Shown here one piece after another: positions 17,827 to 27,114 of a DNA stretch of 64,000 nucleotides. Source of the stretch: Belliella baltica DSM 15883. GTDB taxonomy: Bacteria; Bacteroidota; Bacteroidia; Cytophagales; Cyclobacteriaceae. Location of the stretch: assembly GCF_000265405.1 (NCBI RefSeq), contig NC_018010.1, forward strand, positions 372,001 through 436,000, given 5' to 3'. How positions within the stretch are numbered: position 1 is the first letter of the stretch; each line of letters begins with the position of its first letter. The position numbers and the translations under genes were made by a program. Under the pieces are notes generated by a model that saw only the letters and a list, made by a program, of their open reading frames with translations, was not told where the DNA came from and made no database searches.

Positions 17827-18548
17827 TATTCTTGACAGAAATCATCTATCCAAGTTTGTGCATCTGCATAACCCAAACTCAAAGCCATTTTAAGATTGGC
17901 ACAACCCTCTTCTTTTTGGCTCAAAGCACTCATTTGTGTCACTCCCAAAAGGTAATAAGCTGCTGCATTTTCCGCATCCAAATTCACCGTGTTGATTAAG
18001 GATTGAATGCCACCAAGTGGGTCATTATTCCCCAATTGTGCTTTTGCTTTATTGAAATGAACGAGGCCTTGATTTGGATTTATTTGAAGTGCTTGATCAA
18101 AGTCAATTATGGCATCCTCGTAATCTTCTGTTGCAAGAAGTGCCAAGCCTCTATTGTAATAAATATCAGTTTGCTGTGGATCTAGTCCATTTGCATAATT
18201 ATAGTCCCGAACGGCTTCTTTGAAGGCCTTTTTTTCCAAATAAGCATTCCCTCTATTAAAGAATGGTTTGTAAGATGTCGAGTCAATTCTGATGGAATTA
18301 GTAAAGGCGACAATGGCTTCATCGAATTTTCCTTGCTGAAAAAAGGCCACACCCCTTGCATTATGAGCTGAGGTATTTGATTCATTTTTTTCAATTACTC
18401 GATCAAAATACTCAACCGCCTTTGAAAAATCTCCTGATTCAAGGGATTTCACTCCTTCATCAAACAATTCTTGTTCTGATGCCCCACAGCCTGCCATCAA
18501 TATGATCGTTAATATTCCTAGGAAAATATGCTTCACTTTTCTTTTCAT
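17826..18548 (-). CDS. TPR-repeat lipoprotein
   Basis: 240 residues with lipobox LMAGC (Cys21), hence membrane-anchored. About five tetratricopeptide repeats fill residues 25-205: DEGVKSLESGDFSKAVEYFD, AHNARGVAFFQQGKFDEAIV, PFFNRGNAYLEKKAFKEAVR, IYYNRGLALLATEDYEDAII, VHFNKAKAQLG. The last third (EEGCANLKMALSLGYADAQT) is Sel1-like. TPRs mediate protein contacts; the partner is unknown. One-base overlap with tsaC and 21 bases from the thioesterase gene. Confidence 0.85.
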   Translation of the reverse strand: MKRKVKHIFLGILTIILMAGCGASEQELFDEGVKSLESGDFSKAVEYFDRVIEKNESNTSAHNARGVAFFQQGKFDEAIVAFTNSIRIDSTSYKPFFNRGNAYLEKKAFKEAVRDYNYANGLDPQQTDIYYNRGLALLATEDYEDAIIDFDQALQINPNQGLVHFNKAKAQLGNNDPLGGIQSLINTVNLDAENAAAYYLLGVTQMSALSQKEEGCANLKMALSLGYADAQTWIDDFCQE

Positions 18549-18569
18549 TTAAGGAGCAAAGATAACAAT

Positions 18570-19019
18570 TTATCCTGCTGAAGGGGTGCTTTTTTTCATT
18601 TTTGACACATACTCCTCAGGTACAGGCACAGGTTTCATTGTCTTCATATTTACAGACACCATGGTCACAGTAGCTGATGCAAAAACTATCTCCTCCCCTT
18701 GTCCTGTTTTCCCTAAAATTACTTGTTCCATTGTGAAAGAAGTATTACCAATTTTAGAAACTCTCACATAAGCTACAGGTAAGTCTAATGCATGAATTGG
18801 ACTATAATAATCTAAATTCACATTCGCCACCACAGTTCCCACATCCATGATATTCCAATTACATATCTGAAAAAGATATTGTGCACGGGCATGTTCAAAG
18901 TAATTGAAATAAATCCCATTATTCACGTGCATATACCCATCAATATCTGAAAACCTAACTTGAAGAGGCACCGAAAAAGAAAAGGAAGCCTTAACCTCCT
19001 CAATCGAATATTTTTTCAT
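18570..19019 (-). CDS. Acyl-CoA thioesterase, hot-dog fold (4HBT)
   Basis: 149 residues. The 4-hydroxybenzoyl-CoA thioesterase signature VRFSDIDGYMHVNNGIYFNY carries the catalytic Asp, followed by the long HARAQYL helix. The size matches single-domain YbgC/FadM-type enzymes that split acyl-CoA esters. It is one base from the NUDIX gene stop and belongs to the long minus-strand run. The preferred acyl group cannot be told. Confidence 0.88.
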   Translation of the reverse strand: MKKYSIEEVKASFSFSVPLQVRFSDIDGYMHVNNGIYFNYFEHARAQYLFQICNWNIMDVGTVVANVNLDYYSPIHALDLPVAYVRVSKIGNTSFTMEQVILGKTGQGEEIVFASATVTMVSVNMKTMKPVPVPEEYVSKMKKSTPSAG

Positions 19020-19020
19020 A

Positions 19021-19572
19021 TTAAAGGGCGTATTCTGATCGACTTGTTTTTTCCAACATTCGTAGAATTGATGGATTATATCCCACTAAATCTTCCACGG
19101 ATTCGAAAGAAACCCAAGCCAAATCCTTACTTTCATTGCTGATAACTAGAGGTTCATTAATCTCAGCTTCTATCAGGTACCTTACATCATAATGAAAGTG
19201 CTCGGCAATATCTCCTTTTTGCGGAATAATATGTTTGTCAATATCAAAAATACCATTTCCAACAATTCTCAGTGACATCAAACCACTTTCTTCTCTTGCT
19301 TCCATCATCGCTACCTCTAAAAGATTCTCGACACCATCAGCATGTCCTCCCAACTGTAACCAACGATTGAGTTTTCTATGTAAAGTCAATAAAGTATGCG
19401 TTCTCCCTTTGTTCACAATCCAAGCCGAACCTGTAAAATGTCCCTCTAACCTTGATCTTAAAAAAGCCGAATCATCATGCGTTAAATCAATAAATTCATC
19501 GATAAAGCTTGCTTCTTCTTCAAATGGTGTTCTGTAATTCTCGAGACTTTGTCTCAGTAGTTTTCTATCCAT
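19021..19572 (-). CDS. NUDIX hydrolase
   Basis: 183 residues. The Nudix box runs GGHADGVENLLEVAMMEARE plus ESGL and fits G-x5-E-x7-R-E-U-x-E-E-x-G-U except that the usual Arg is Met; the metal-binding Glu residues are kept. Upstream are HTLLTLHRKLNRWLQLGGHA, as in the family of Nudix proteins with a preceding helical segment. It probably hydrolyses a nucleoside diphosphate derivative. Within the operon-like run, six bases from the hypothetical gene at 19579. Confidence 0.87.
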   Translation of the reverse strand: MDRKLLRQSLENYRTPFEEEASFIDEFIDLTHDDSAFLRSRLEGHFTGSAWIVNKGRTHTLLTLHRKLNRWLQLGGHADGVENLLEVAMMEAREESGLMSLRIVGNGIFDIDKHIIPQKGDIAEHFHYDVRYLIEAEINEPLVISNESKDLAWVSFESVEDLVGYNPSILRMLEKTSRSEYAL

Positions 19573-19578
19573 CGGATA

Positions 19579-20166
19579 TTAATTTTCAAATAAGTCATCA
19601 ATAAATTGCTCAAAAGGTCTCGCTGTCTGATAAAGATGATCCGAATAAACTGTCACCAACACTTTCATAAAGCTCGGTTTTTCATTTATGCTAATCTTTT
19701 CAATACTTACATTTCCATATAGCTGATCGATCTTTTGAGAAAAATCAATGTTGCTCAAAGGTGGTTTAAAATATTGCTTCTCTGTAGTCTTGACATTATC
19801 ATTGATTTCTTCAATTTTTCTGTCTAAACTGATTTTTTGATATCCCAAATCTAACATTCGCTGCCCAAAAGCAAAGAAAAGTTGTGAAAAACTTTTACTG
19901 TCAAAGGGACTTTCAAAAGTTATTGCAAATCCATTTGCATAAGGAGATTTTAAAATATGAACCTCAGGGCTTGCATTCATCCCTGATGTTTTGAAATGAT
20001 AATTTTTTTGAACTAAGTTTATTAATATTTTACCCTCTCTAGACTCTTTCCAAGCCGAAGTAGACGCGATAGCCTCTTCTGATTGGATAAAATTCTCTTT
20101 ATGCTTGACAGGGGTCTTTTTATTAGGGAAAAGTTTACCAAAAATATCATCTATAAATGAAGCCAT
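19579..20166 (-). CDS. Hypothetical protein, cytosolic
   Basis: 195 residues, no signal peptide or membrane segment. It opens with an amphipathic FIDDIFGKLFPNKK helix, then a mixed alpha/beta body (VHILKSPYANGFAITFESPF, FSQLFFAFGQRMLDLGYQKI) with charged helices, and ends FEQFIDDLFEN. No family is recognised. Its start shares one base with the recQ stop, so it is translated with recQ, which may point to a DNA-related role (inference only). Confidence 0.65.
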   Translation of the reverse strand: MASFIDDIFGKLFPNKKTPVKHKENFIQSEEAIASTSAWKESREGKILINLVQKNYHFKTSGMNASPEVHILKSPYANGFAITFESPFDSKSFSQLFFAFGQRMLDLGYQKISLDRKIEEINDNVKTTEKQYFKPPLSNIDFSQKIDQLYGNVSIEKISINEKPSFMKVLVTVYSDHLYQTARPFEQFIDDLFEN

Positions 20167-22076
20167 TAGTTATTGAGTTTGTATGTACCGTCCGGTTCAG
20201 ATACTATCTGACCTTCGTCTTCCATTCCCCTCAAAACATCAAGGGTCTGCTGATCATCACTAATTCCAGCATCTATGGGAAGTGACTGCAAAGAAAACGT
20301 CTTGCCTTCACTTAAAGTTTGAAGGATTTTTGATTTAAGTTGCTTCACTTTATTATCTGCTTTTTTTTTACGCTCCACGCATACATCACAAATCCCACAA
20401 TAGTCATCACTTTCCTCCCCAAAATATTGCGAAATCTGATTAGCCCTACAAAGTACGGCATTCTGAATATAAGTCACCATAGATGCAGCTTTTGAGATCG
20501 AGTTATCTCTTCTTTCAGTAATTCTTTTGGCGTTTAAAGGTAATTTTCCTGCATCATGTCTCGGGGTTAGGAAAGTCACTTGGGGTTTTTCTTTTCGCTT
20601 ATGATATGCCAAGACTCCAAATTGATCAAGCAATTCCAATTGCTTCACCAATTCTCCCTCAGGAAGATTTAGACTTTTCGCTAATTTTGGCTCTTGAATT
20701 TTAATATATTCCATAAATAATTCGCCTCCATAAGTTCTCAAGAGTGCCTTGATCAATGGGTCTAGCCTAGCATTAGCAATTTGGAATTCATATAGTTTGG
20801 ATTGATTGACAAGAAAATGAATAGTAGATGGGGCAAAAAAACTTTCATTCAATTCAACAAATCCTTCCTCTTGAAGTACCTTCATGGCATTATAAGTCAT
20901 CAAAACATCTAATTGATAGGTAGAGCAAAAGTCAGTTAGGTCAAAATCATAACTCACAAACAAGCTGCTCCCTACAGCAATCCTATATTGGTTGGCTAGT
21001 GACTGATAAACTTTTTTAAGATAATCGATCGGTGGATAAGCCAATTCCGCTCGCTCTGTAAGCTTTTGAATATCCTGTTCGTTAGTCAACAAAACCCCAT
21101 AAGCCTTCAATTCATCTCGTCCTGCACGACCCGCTTCTTGATAATAATTCTCTAGATTTTCCGGCAAATCCAAATGAATCACCACCCTTACGTCGGGCTT
21201 ATCAATTCCCATCCCAAAGGCATTGGTTGCAACCATCACACGAATTTTGTTTGCTTTCCACTCTTGCTGTCTGAGTTCACGGGTTGCACTATCCAAGCCA
21301 GCATGATAAAAAGTAGCTGAAACTCCCAGTTGATAAAGCTCCTTAGCAATATCCTTAGTGCCTTTTCTATTTCTTGAGTAAATAATTGCTGAACCAGGAA
21401 TTCTTTGAAGTATTTGTATTGCTTTTTCGATCTTATTTTCAACCAATCGAACCGAATAACTAAGATTTTTCCTAGAAAAAGATCTTACAAAAACATTTGG
21501 GTCTTTGAGTTCCAATTTTGAAATAATATCCTCTTTGACTTTCAATGTAGCTGAGGCAGTCAAAGCCATACAAGGGACATTTGGATGGAATTCTCTGATT
21601 TTCGCAATCTCCAAATAAGGCGGTCGAAAATCATATCCCCATTGTGAAATACAGTGCGCTTCATCAACAGCAATCAAATTTACATTCATCCGTTTGAAGC
21701 GCTCTATGAACAGATCTGTTTTTAACCTTTCGGGAGAAACATAAAGAAATTTATAATTTCCGTAAACACAATTATCCAAAATCGTGTCGATTTCACGCTT
21801 TTGCATTCCAGAATAAACTGCTGCAGCAAGCACTCCCCTTTTTCGAAGATTGTCCACTTGATCTTTCATCAAAGCCACAAGCGGACTGACTACAAGGCAA
21901 ATTCCTTCCTGTGCTAATGCGGGAACTTGGAAGCAAATAGACTTACCGCCTCCAGTTGGTAATAAAGCAACACAATCCTTCCCTTCCATCGCCGAGAGTA
22001 CGATTTCCAATTGGGATGGCCGGAAGTCGGCGTATCCAAAAAACTTTTGAAGAATTTGTATTGCTTGTGTTTTCAT
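20166..22076 (-). CDS. recQ: ATP-dependent DNA helicase, RecQ family
   Basis: 636 residues. It unwinds DNA 3'-5' in recombination and fork repair. Walker A is LLPTGGGKS (residues 38-46), DEAH at 138-141 with ISQWGYDFRPPY aromatic-rich loop, motif III ALTASAT, motif VI YYQEAGRAGRDELKAYG. The zinc-binding RecQ-Ct cysteines are in AVLCRANQIS and YCGICDVC (spacing CR...CxxC). A winged helix follows. The C-terminus is short with no clear HRDC domain. It is coupled to the preceding enoyl-CoA hydratase gene (adjacent stop and start) and to the hypothetical gene. Confidence 0.95.
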   Translation of the reverse strand: MKTQAIQILQKFFGYADFRPSQLEIVLSAMEGKDCVALLPTGGGKSICFQVPALAQEGICLVVSPLVALMKDQVDNLRKRGVLAAAVYSGMQKREIDTILDNCVYGNYKFLYVSPERLKTDLFIERFKRMNVNLIAVDEAHCISQWGYDFRPPYLEIAKIREFHPNVPCMALTASATLKVKEDIISKLELKDPNVFVRSFSRKNLSYSVRLVENKIEKAIQILQRIPGSAIIYSRNRKGTKDIAKELYQLGVSATFYHAGLDSATRELRQQEWKANKIRVMVATNAFGMGIDKPDVRVVIHLDLPENLENYYQEAGRAGRDELKAYGVLLTNEQDIQKLTERAELAYPPIDYLKKVYQSLANQYRIAVGSSLFVSYDFDLTDFCSTYQLDVLMTYNAMKVLQEEGFVELNESFFAPSTIHFLVNQSKLYEFQIANARLDPLIKALLRTYGGELFMEYIKIQEPKLAKSLNLPEGELVKQLELLDQFGVLAYHKRKEKPQVTFLTPRHDAGKLPLNAKRITERRDNSISKAASMVTYIQNAVLCRANQISQYFGEESDDYCGICDVCVERKKKADNKVKQLKSKILQTLSEGKTFSLQSLPIDAGISDDQQTLDVLRGMEDEGQIVSEPDGTYKLNN

Positions 22077-22856
22077 TTACCAGCTAAGCTTTTCTTTGTT
22101 CAAAAAAGCTGCAATACCACTTTTACAATCTGCTGAATTTCTAGCTTTGGCATTCATTGAAGCTGCATATTCTAAACCGTCTTCAAGTGTTCTCTCTTGA
22201 ACTCTTGCAATCATTTCCTTGGTCAGTCCCATAGCTGTTCCTGAGTTTTGTGTTGCTAATTTTTGTGCATAATCAAAAACAGTCTTTCCCAAATCTTCTT
22301 CATCGACTATAAAATTAATCAGACCCAACTCTTTTGCTTCCTTGGCAGATACTGGATCTGCATCAAGCAGTAATTGTTTCGCTTTTCCTTCGCCAATTTT
22401 TCTCAAAAGAAACACTTTTACGATCGCAGGGATAAATCCAATTTTGACTTCAGTATATCCGAATTTGGCCTCAGGAACGGAAAAAACAAAATCACAGACT
22501 GTTGCCAAACCACATCCACCTGCCAAAGCATGACCTTGAACTTGTGCAATAATTACTTTGTGTGAGGTATAAATTTGATAGAATAAATCCTTTAGATTCC
22601 TACTATCTTGGAGATTCTCTTCATAGGAATTCGTTTGTAAATCTTGAAGCGATGATAAGTCTGCTCCAGAACAAAATACTTTTCCAGCAGCTTTGATCAC
22701 AATGATCTTTACCAAATCATTACTCTCAAAATCCTTAAGTATAGTTTTCATTGCTGCGACCATTTCTGCATTGAGTGCATTCCTTTTTTCGGGGCGGTTG
22801 AGTACCAAATAGCCGATCCTTTCTTGGACAAAACTATGAACAGGTTGATTCATCAT
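22077..22856 (-). CDS. Enoyl-CoA hydratase/isomerase family protein
   Basis: About 260 residues from the ATG at 22856 (an in-frame TTG lies at 22871). The crotonase fold shows LNRPEKRNALNAEMVAAMK, the oxyanion-hole KVFCSGADLSSL and GHALAGGCGLATVCDFV, then FGYTEVKIGFIPAIVKVFLL. The second conserved Glu of hydratases lies in the FGYTEVK stretch; this favours hydration of a 2-enoyl-CoA, and methylglutaconyl-CoA is one option. First gene of the minus-strand run ending with pgk, adjacent to recQ with no gap. Confidence 0.88.
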   Translation of the reverse strand: MMNQPVHSFVQERIGYLVLNRPEKRNALNAEMVAAMKTILKDFESNDLVKIIVIKAAGKVFCSGADLSSLQDLQTNSYEENLQDSRNLKDLFYQIYTSHKVIIAQVQGHALAGGCGLATVCDFVFSVPEAKFGYTEVKIGFIPAIVKVFLLRKIGEGKAKQLLLDADPVSAKEAKELGLINFIVDEEDLGKTVFDYAQKLATQNSGTAMGLTKEMIARVQERTLEDGLEYAASMNAKARNSADCKSGIAAFLNKEKLSW

Positions 22857-22938
22857 AATAATTTTAATCAAATAGGGTTAATCATAAACTGGCTTATATA
22901 GAAAGATAACACAGAACATTTGCTCTTCCAAAACCAAA

Positions 22939-24891
22939 TTACTTAAATACTAATTTAAGAGCTCTATCACCCAACTTATAATCCAGAAAAGACTCTTGAA
23001 GTCTCCATTCTCCTTGATTATAGACTTGCACATTATGAATGCTTTGATTAATTTCCAATACATTCATATGCTTCAATACTATTGGTTTTTCTAAATTTGG
23101 AAGAAAAATATACAAGTCACTTTTATCCGAAAAAGCAATTAAAGGAAATTTTTCTCGACTAAAAGAAGCCAGCCTATTGGGGATGACCTTATAATTGAAA
23201 TCAGACTCTGGAACTTCATAATCAAAGTAATATTTTTCTTTATAATCAATAGAGAAGCCTTTGTTCAAGCTATAAATCATCAAATCAGAATTTTCATTTT
23301 TGAATATTTTATCTATTCCTATAAAACCAAAAAGCAATAAAACTGAAGCAATTCCATACAAATGCCACTTTCTTGGCTGAATAACAAGCAGTAATACTAA
23401 AATCAAAATAAGCCAGTACGCCAACATGAAATCAGGCCTTAAAAAAATCCCCTCAATCTTCGCAAAAGGCAATTCTTGAATACTAAAAATCAACTGGTTG
23501 ACTATTCTTATCAGCCATTCTGTAATCCATGCTAGAGGCTTAGCAAGAAATGGGATCTGAGCAAAAATCATAAAAGGAACACCAAAAGACATGATCAAGA
23601 ATGCTCCAGGGATGGCTACAAGATTGGAAAGAATAAAGTATGATGGGAAAACATGAAAATAATAAGCAGAAATAGGGAAAGTCATCAGTTGTGCGGCGAT
23701 ACCCACAGTACTGATTTGCCAAATGTACTCCACCACCTTTGACTTTGGAATCCATAATTTCACCAAAACAGGTTGAATCAACAAAATCCCTATAAGTGCC
23801 AAATATGATAATTGAAATCCAACAGCAAAAATTAACAAAGGGTCATAAACTAATAAAATTAAAGCTGAAAGCGCAATTGCATTGAAAATGGAAGGACTTC
23901 TTGACTTCATCTGTGCCAAGGCCATAATCGAAAACATGGTCGCAGCACGCATCACAGACGGGGACAACCCAGTTAGCAAAGCATAGCTCCAAATCAAAAG
24001 AATAATAATGGAAAGGTAAAGCACCCTTTTAGCTAACTTGAGTCTAAATGGCTTGACAAAAAGAAAAAAGAATCCATAGATAATCCCTACATGCAAGCCA
24101 GAAACAGCTAAAATATGCATTGCACCTGCTGTGACATAAGCATCATTGACTTCCTTTTCGAGATTTTTCTTTTGTCCTAATAAAAGAGCTTTAGCAACTT
24201 GATTGGCATAAGTATCTAAAATCATTTGATCCATTCCATTCATTATCGATGCCCTTAACCCTAGAAAAAAGTCTTCAATCGGCTGAATAGCGATCTTCCC
24301 AACTTTCAAAACTTTAGTATTGACAAACTGACTGTGTGTTACTTGTTGTCGTTCCATAAAGCTCGCATAATCAAATTCTTTTGGATTCTGAGATACTGGG
24401 ATTCGCTCAGGATTTCCACCTATTATTAACAAATCCCCCGGAAGGATGCTTTCATCCAATTTATGATAAATCAAAACCTCTCCTTTGTTCTTATATATAT
24501 TACCGACAGAATCTTTTAATGCTAATAACTTAACACGATTAGCTATCGAGTTAGGCTTGGGTTCATCATTAGCCAATGCTGCTGCCAAATACATCTCCCC
24601 GTGCCTCTGATGATGTATCAAATGATCTTGTTGATTCTGAAGATCTCTTTGATAGTTAAAAACTAAGCCCAAAACAACTAATTGCATATAAGCTAAAAAT
24701 GGAATAAAAAATTTGAATTGATATATTTTGAAAATCCTATTTCGAATAACTAAAAAACAATAGAGACAATAAGAAATTCCTAAAATAAGTAATAAAACCT
24801 CTAAAGGGAAAAGATTCAATTTGGTGTACAACAATACACCTAACAGAAAGAAGAGAACATATCTCAAAAATGGAAATTCGCTAAACTTCAT
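22939..24891 (-). CDS. comEC: ComEC/Rec2-family membrane protein (DNA uptake channel type)
   Basis: 650 residues. An N-terminal DUF4131-like part with three or more hydrophobic segments (1-75) and an OB-fold region (about 95-190) precede the competence domain. That domain carries the signature AMHILAVSGLHVGIIYGFFF and about eight transmembrane helices to residue 500. The C-terminus (about 530-650) is short and shows no HxHxDH motif, so the metallo-beta-lactamase domain of full ComEC is absent, as in many Bacteroidota. The family moves single-stranded DNA across the inner membrane; the role here is inferred. Start is an ATG, and it is separated from the hydratase gene by about 80 bases. Confidence 0.9.
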   Translation of the reverse strand: MKFSEFPFLRYVLFFLLGVLLYTKLNLFPLEVLLLILGISYCLYCFLVIRNRIFKIYQFKFFIPFLAYMQLVVLGLVFNYQRDLQNQQDHLIHHQRHGEMYLAAALANDEPKPNSIANRVKLLALKDSVGNIYKNKGEVLIYHKLDESILPGDLLIIGGNPERIPVSQNPKEFDYASFMERQQVTHSQFVNTKVLKVGKIAIQPIEDFFLGLRASIMNGMDQMILDTYANQVAKALLLGQKKNLEKEVNDAYVTAGAMHILAVSGLHVGIIYGFFFLFVKPFRLKLAKRVLYLSIIILLIWSYALLTGLSPSVMRAATMFSIMALAQMKSRSPSIFNAIALSALILLVYDPLLIFAVGFQLSYLALIGILLIQPVLVKLWIPKSKVVEYIWQISTVGIAAQLMTFPISAYYFHVFPSYFILSNLVAIPGAFLIMSFGVPFMIFAQIPFLAKPLAWITEWLIRIVNQLIFSIQELPFAKIEGIFLRPDFMLAYWLILILVLLLVIQPRKWHLYGIASVLLLFGFIGIDKIFKNENSDLMIYSLNKGFSIDYKEKYYFDYEVPESDFNYKVIPNRLASFSREKFPLIAFSDKSDLYIFLPNLEKPIVLKHMNVLEINQSIHNVQVYNQGEWRLQESFLDYKLGDRALKLVFK

Positions 24892-24931
24892 AAACCTAAA
24901 AGTTTACTTCAATTTAGTCAAGAAAAATAAA

Positions 24932-24955
24932 AAAGGAGTCATAAATGACTCCTTT
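24932..24955 (-). terminator. Rho-independent terminator
   Basis: Perfect stem AAAGGAGTCAT/ATGACTCCTTT, followed by a T-run on the minus strand. It ends the barrel gene at 24979-25527 and insulates comEC. Confidence 0.85.
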
Positions 24956-24978
24956 ACGAGTATAATAAACGTTTATTT

Positions 24979-25527
24979 CTAGAATCTATATCCTACAGAG
25001 AATCCAGCTTTAAATTCTACTGCTGCAAATTGATCGTTTACTTCTTCACTAAATCCTCTTGCAATTGAAGCATAAGGTCCGAAAGCAAACTTATCATTAA
25101 ATACCCATTTGTATCCTCCTCCAAGCCCCAGCAAGAAACTATTCATATTTACAGTGTTCAAAATTCCGTCTGAAATTTCAGTATATTCTCCAAATCTATA
25201 TTTGACAAATGGAAAAATATAAAGCTTACCTGTTTCATCTCCTTCGAAATAAAAGTTATAAGATGCCAAAATCGACGTTGCATCAAATTCCTTGCTATCG
25301 CTCGTTCTCACATAGGCAAATCTATCATTGAAATGAGCTTCAATTCCGATAGATTGATCTTTTGCGATAAAGTGTTCGTAGCCAAATTCTACCGACCCTA
25401 GAAGGATCGTATTAAGAAAATTCAACTTCACTTCTCCAATGCTGTGATCTCTTTCCATCTCAGTTTGTGCAAACACCGTTGCACCGATTAGAAAAAAAAC
25501 TAATGTAGATAGTACTATTTTTTTCAT
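24979..25527 (-). CDS. Outer-membrane beta-barrel protein (small)
   Basis: 182 residues with signal peptide (GATVFAQ, about residue 21). Strands such as VEFGYEHFIAKDQSIGIEAH, TSILASYNFYFEGDETGKLY and SFLLGLGGGYKWVF alternate aromatic and small residues, and the chain ends AGFSVGYRF, with the typical terminal Phe. This is a small porin-like or OmpW-like barrel; cargo unknown. Monocistronic with its own terminator. Confidence 0.75.
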   Translation of the reverse strand: MKKIVLSTLVFFLIGATVFAQTEMERDHSIGEVKLNFLNTILLGSVEFGYEHFIAKDQSIGIEAHFNDRFAYVRTSDSKEFDATSILASYNFYFEGDETGKLYIFPFVKYRFGEYTEISDGILNTVNMNSFLLGLGGGYKWVFNDKFAFGPYASIARGFSEEVNDQFAAVEFKAGFSVGYRF

Positions 25528-25616
25528 GATTTATAAAATTTAGATGCTTTATTAAATAACTTCAAAACGCTAAAACGAAAGGCGAAACTTTCAGTTTCAA
25601 ATATACTATTCTTTTA

Positions 25617-26054
25617 TTACAAGTATCTTTCCATTTGATAATGCTTGATATTGCACTCTTCAAACATCTCGCCAATTTTTTCGAATCCAAACTTCAAATA
25701 AAGTGAAATCGCAGGTAATTGAGAATGCAAATAAATCAGTTTTCCTTTATTCTCTTCAATTTTAGCAATATCTTCAAGCACTGCCTTCACAAGAGCTTGA
25801 CCTACACCCTGACCTCTAATTCCATTCAAAACTGCAAATCGCTCAAGTTTGATCCCATTTTTGGTGACCCTCCACCTAGCCGCCCCAGCAGGAGATTCAT
25901 TTAAAAGCGCCAAAAATTGATTGGACGATTCTTCAAATTCATCAGATTCATCAGATGGATCTACACCTTGTTCAAGTACAAAAACTTCTCGACGTATTTT
26001 AAAAACCAACTCAAGCTGTTCCTTGGTCTTGGCTTTTTCTACTGTTATACTCAT
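25617..26054 (-). CDS. GNAT-family N-acetyltransferase
   Basis: 145 residues from the ATG at 26054 (MSITVEKAK); the longer frame to 26090 would only add a poorly supported start. It shows the VFKIRREVFVLEQGVDPSDE opening of the ElaA/YitI branch, acetyl-CoA binding motif ERFAVLNGIRGQGVGQALVK (R/QxxGxG/A) and late LHSQLPAISLYLKFGFEKIG. It transfers acetyl groups to an unknown amine. It overlaps the 3' end of phoH by 44 bases in a different frame, so it is translated from the same mRNA. Confidence 0.88.
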   Translation of the reverse strand: MSITVEKAKTKEQLELVFKIRREVFVLEQGVDPSDESDEFEESSNQFLALLNESPAGAARWRVTKNGIKLERFAVLNGIRGQGVGQALVKAVLEDIAKIEENKGKLIYLHSQLPAISLYLKFGFEKIGEMFEECNIKHYQMERYL

Positions 26055-27012
26055 CTCTTTTCTGAATTTTTGCAGTTTCATCTTTTTCATAAGCTTCTAT
26101 GATGGATTTGACTAACTTGTGTCGTATCACATCTTTACCGCTTAGGTTTACCACTCCAATTCCTTTTACATCTTTAAGAACGTGTAATGACTCGCTCAAC
26201 CCTGATTTTTGTCTTTTTGGAAGATCGACTTGAGTTTGATCTCCAGTTATAATTACCTTAGAATTTGGCCCCATTCTCGTCAAAAACATCTTAATCTGCT
26301 CACTTGTCGTATTCTGTGCCTCATCCAAAAGGACAAAAGCATCATGCAATGTCCTTCCCCTCATATAAGCCAAAGGAGCTATTTCTATTACACGTGTTTC
26401 TTGATAAAATTTAAGTTTTTCCGAGGGAACCATATCACTCAAAGCATCATAAATAGGTCTCAAATATGGATCTAATTTCTCCTGTAAATCGCCAGGCAAA
26501 AAACCAAGATTTTCACCTGCCTCTACAGCAGGTCTTGTGATTATGATTCTCTTGACTTCACGGTTTTTCAATGCTCTGACGGCCAAAGCCACGGCGATAT
26601 ACGTTTTCCCTGTTCCCGCAGGTCCAAGTGCAAAAACCAAGTCATTTTTAAAAGCTGATTCCACAAGTTTTCGCTGATTAGCAGATTTTGGCTTTACCAC
26701 TAATCCTTTATTTCCATAAACGATCACATCATTTCTTTGATTTTCTTCAAATGGAACACCTTCAAGTGTAATGTACTCTTTCACATGGTCAGGTGTAATA
26801 TGTCCAAATCTATTGAAATGTTGAAGCAACATGTTGATCACATCATTTATCCTCAAAATCTCAGGTGCACGACCTTGAATCCTGATTTCATTACCTCGGG
26901 ATACAATTTTGCTTTGTGGAAAAGCAGCAGCAATCTGTCGGATATTCTCGTTTTCTGAGCCTAAAAAGTCCAGCAGCGAAATATTTTCTAAAGTAATTAC
27001 TTTTTCTACCAA
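26011..27012 (-). CDS. phoH: PhoH family protein (PhoH-like ATPase)
   Basis: 333 residues. Residues 1-100 contain a KH-like part (FPQSKIVSRGNEIRIQGRAP). The PhoH P-loop domain has FALGPAGTGKTYIAVALAVR, AVEAGENLGFLPGDLQEKLD, EIAPLAYMRGRTLHDAFVLL with DEAQN, and GDQTQVDLPK. It is a cytosolic ATPase tied to RNA metabolism in the family. Its C-terminal end overlaps the GNAT gene by 44 bases. Divergent from the SAM hydrolase gene at 27115. Confidence 0.93.
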   Translation of the reverse strand: MVEKVITLENISLLDFLGSENENIRQIAAAFPQSKIVSRGNEIRIQGRAPEILRINDVINMLLQHFNRFGHITPDHVKEYITLEGVPFEENQRNDVIVYGNKGLVVKPKSANQRKLVESAFKNDLVFALGPAGTGKTYIAVALAVRALKNREVKRIIITRPAVEAGENLGFLPGDLQEKLDPYLRPIYDALSDMVPSEKLKFYQETRVIEIAPLAYMRGRTLHDAFVLLDEAQNTTSEQIKMFLTRMGPNSKVIITGDQTQVDLPKRQKSGLSESLHVLKDVKGIGVVNLSGKDVIRHKLVKSIIEAYEKDETAKIQKRDEYNSRKSQDQGTA

Positions 27013-27114
27013 TCTATTGAATTTGATTTAAGAGTTTGTTTATGGTGTAAGGATAAAATCCCTATTTTTGTTCACACCTATTACAAAAATATAAATTTTA
27101 ATCGACTTGCTTAT

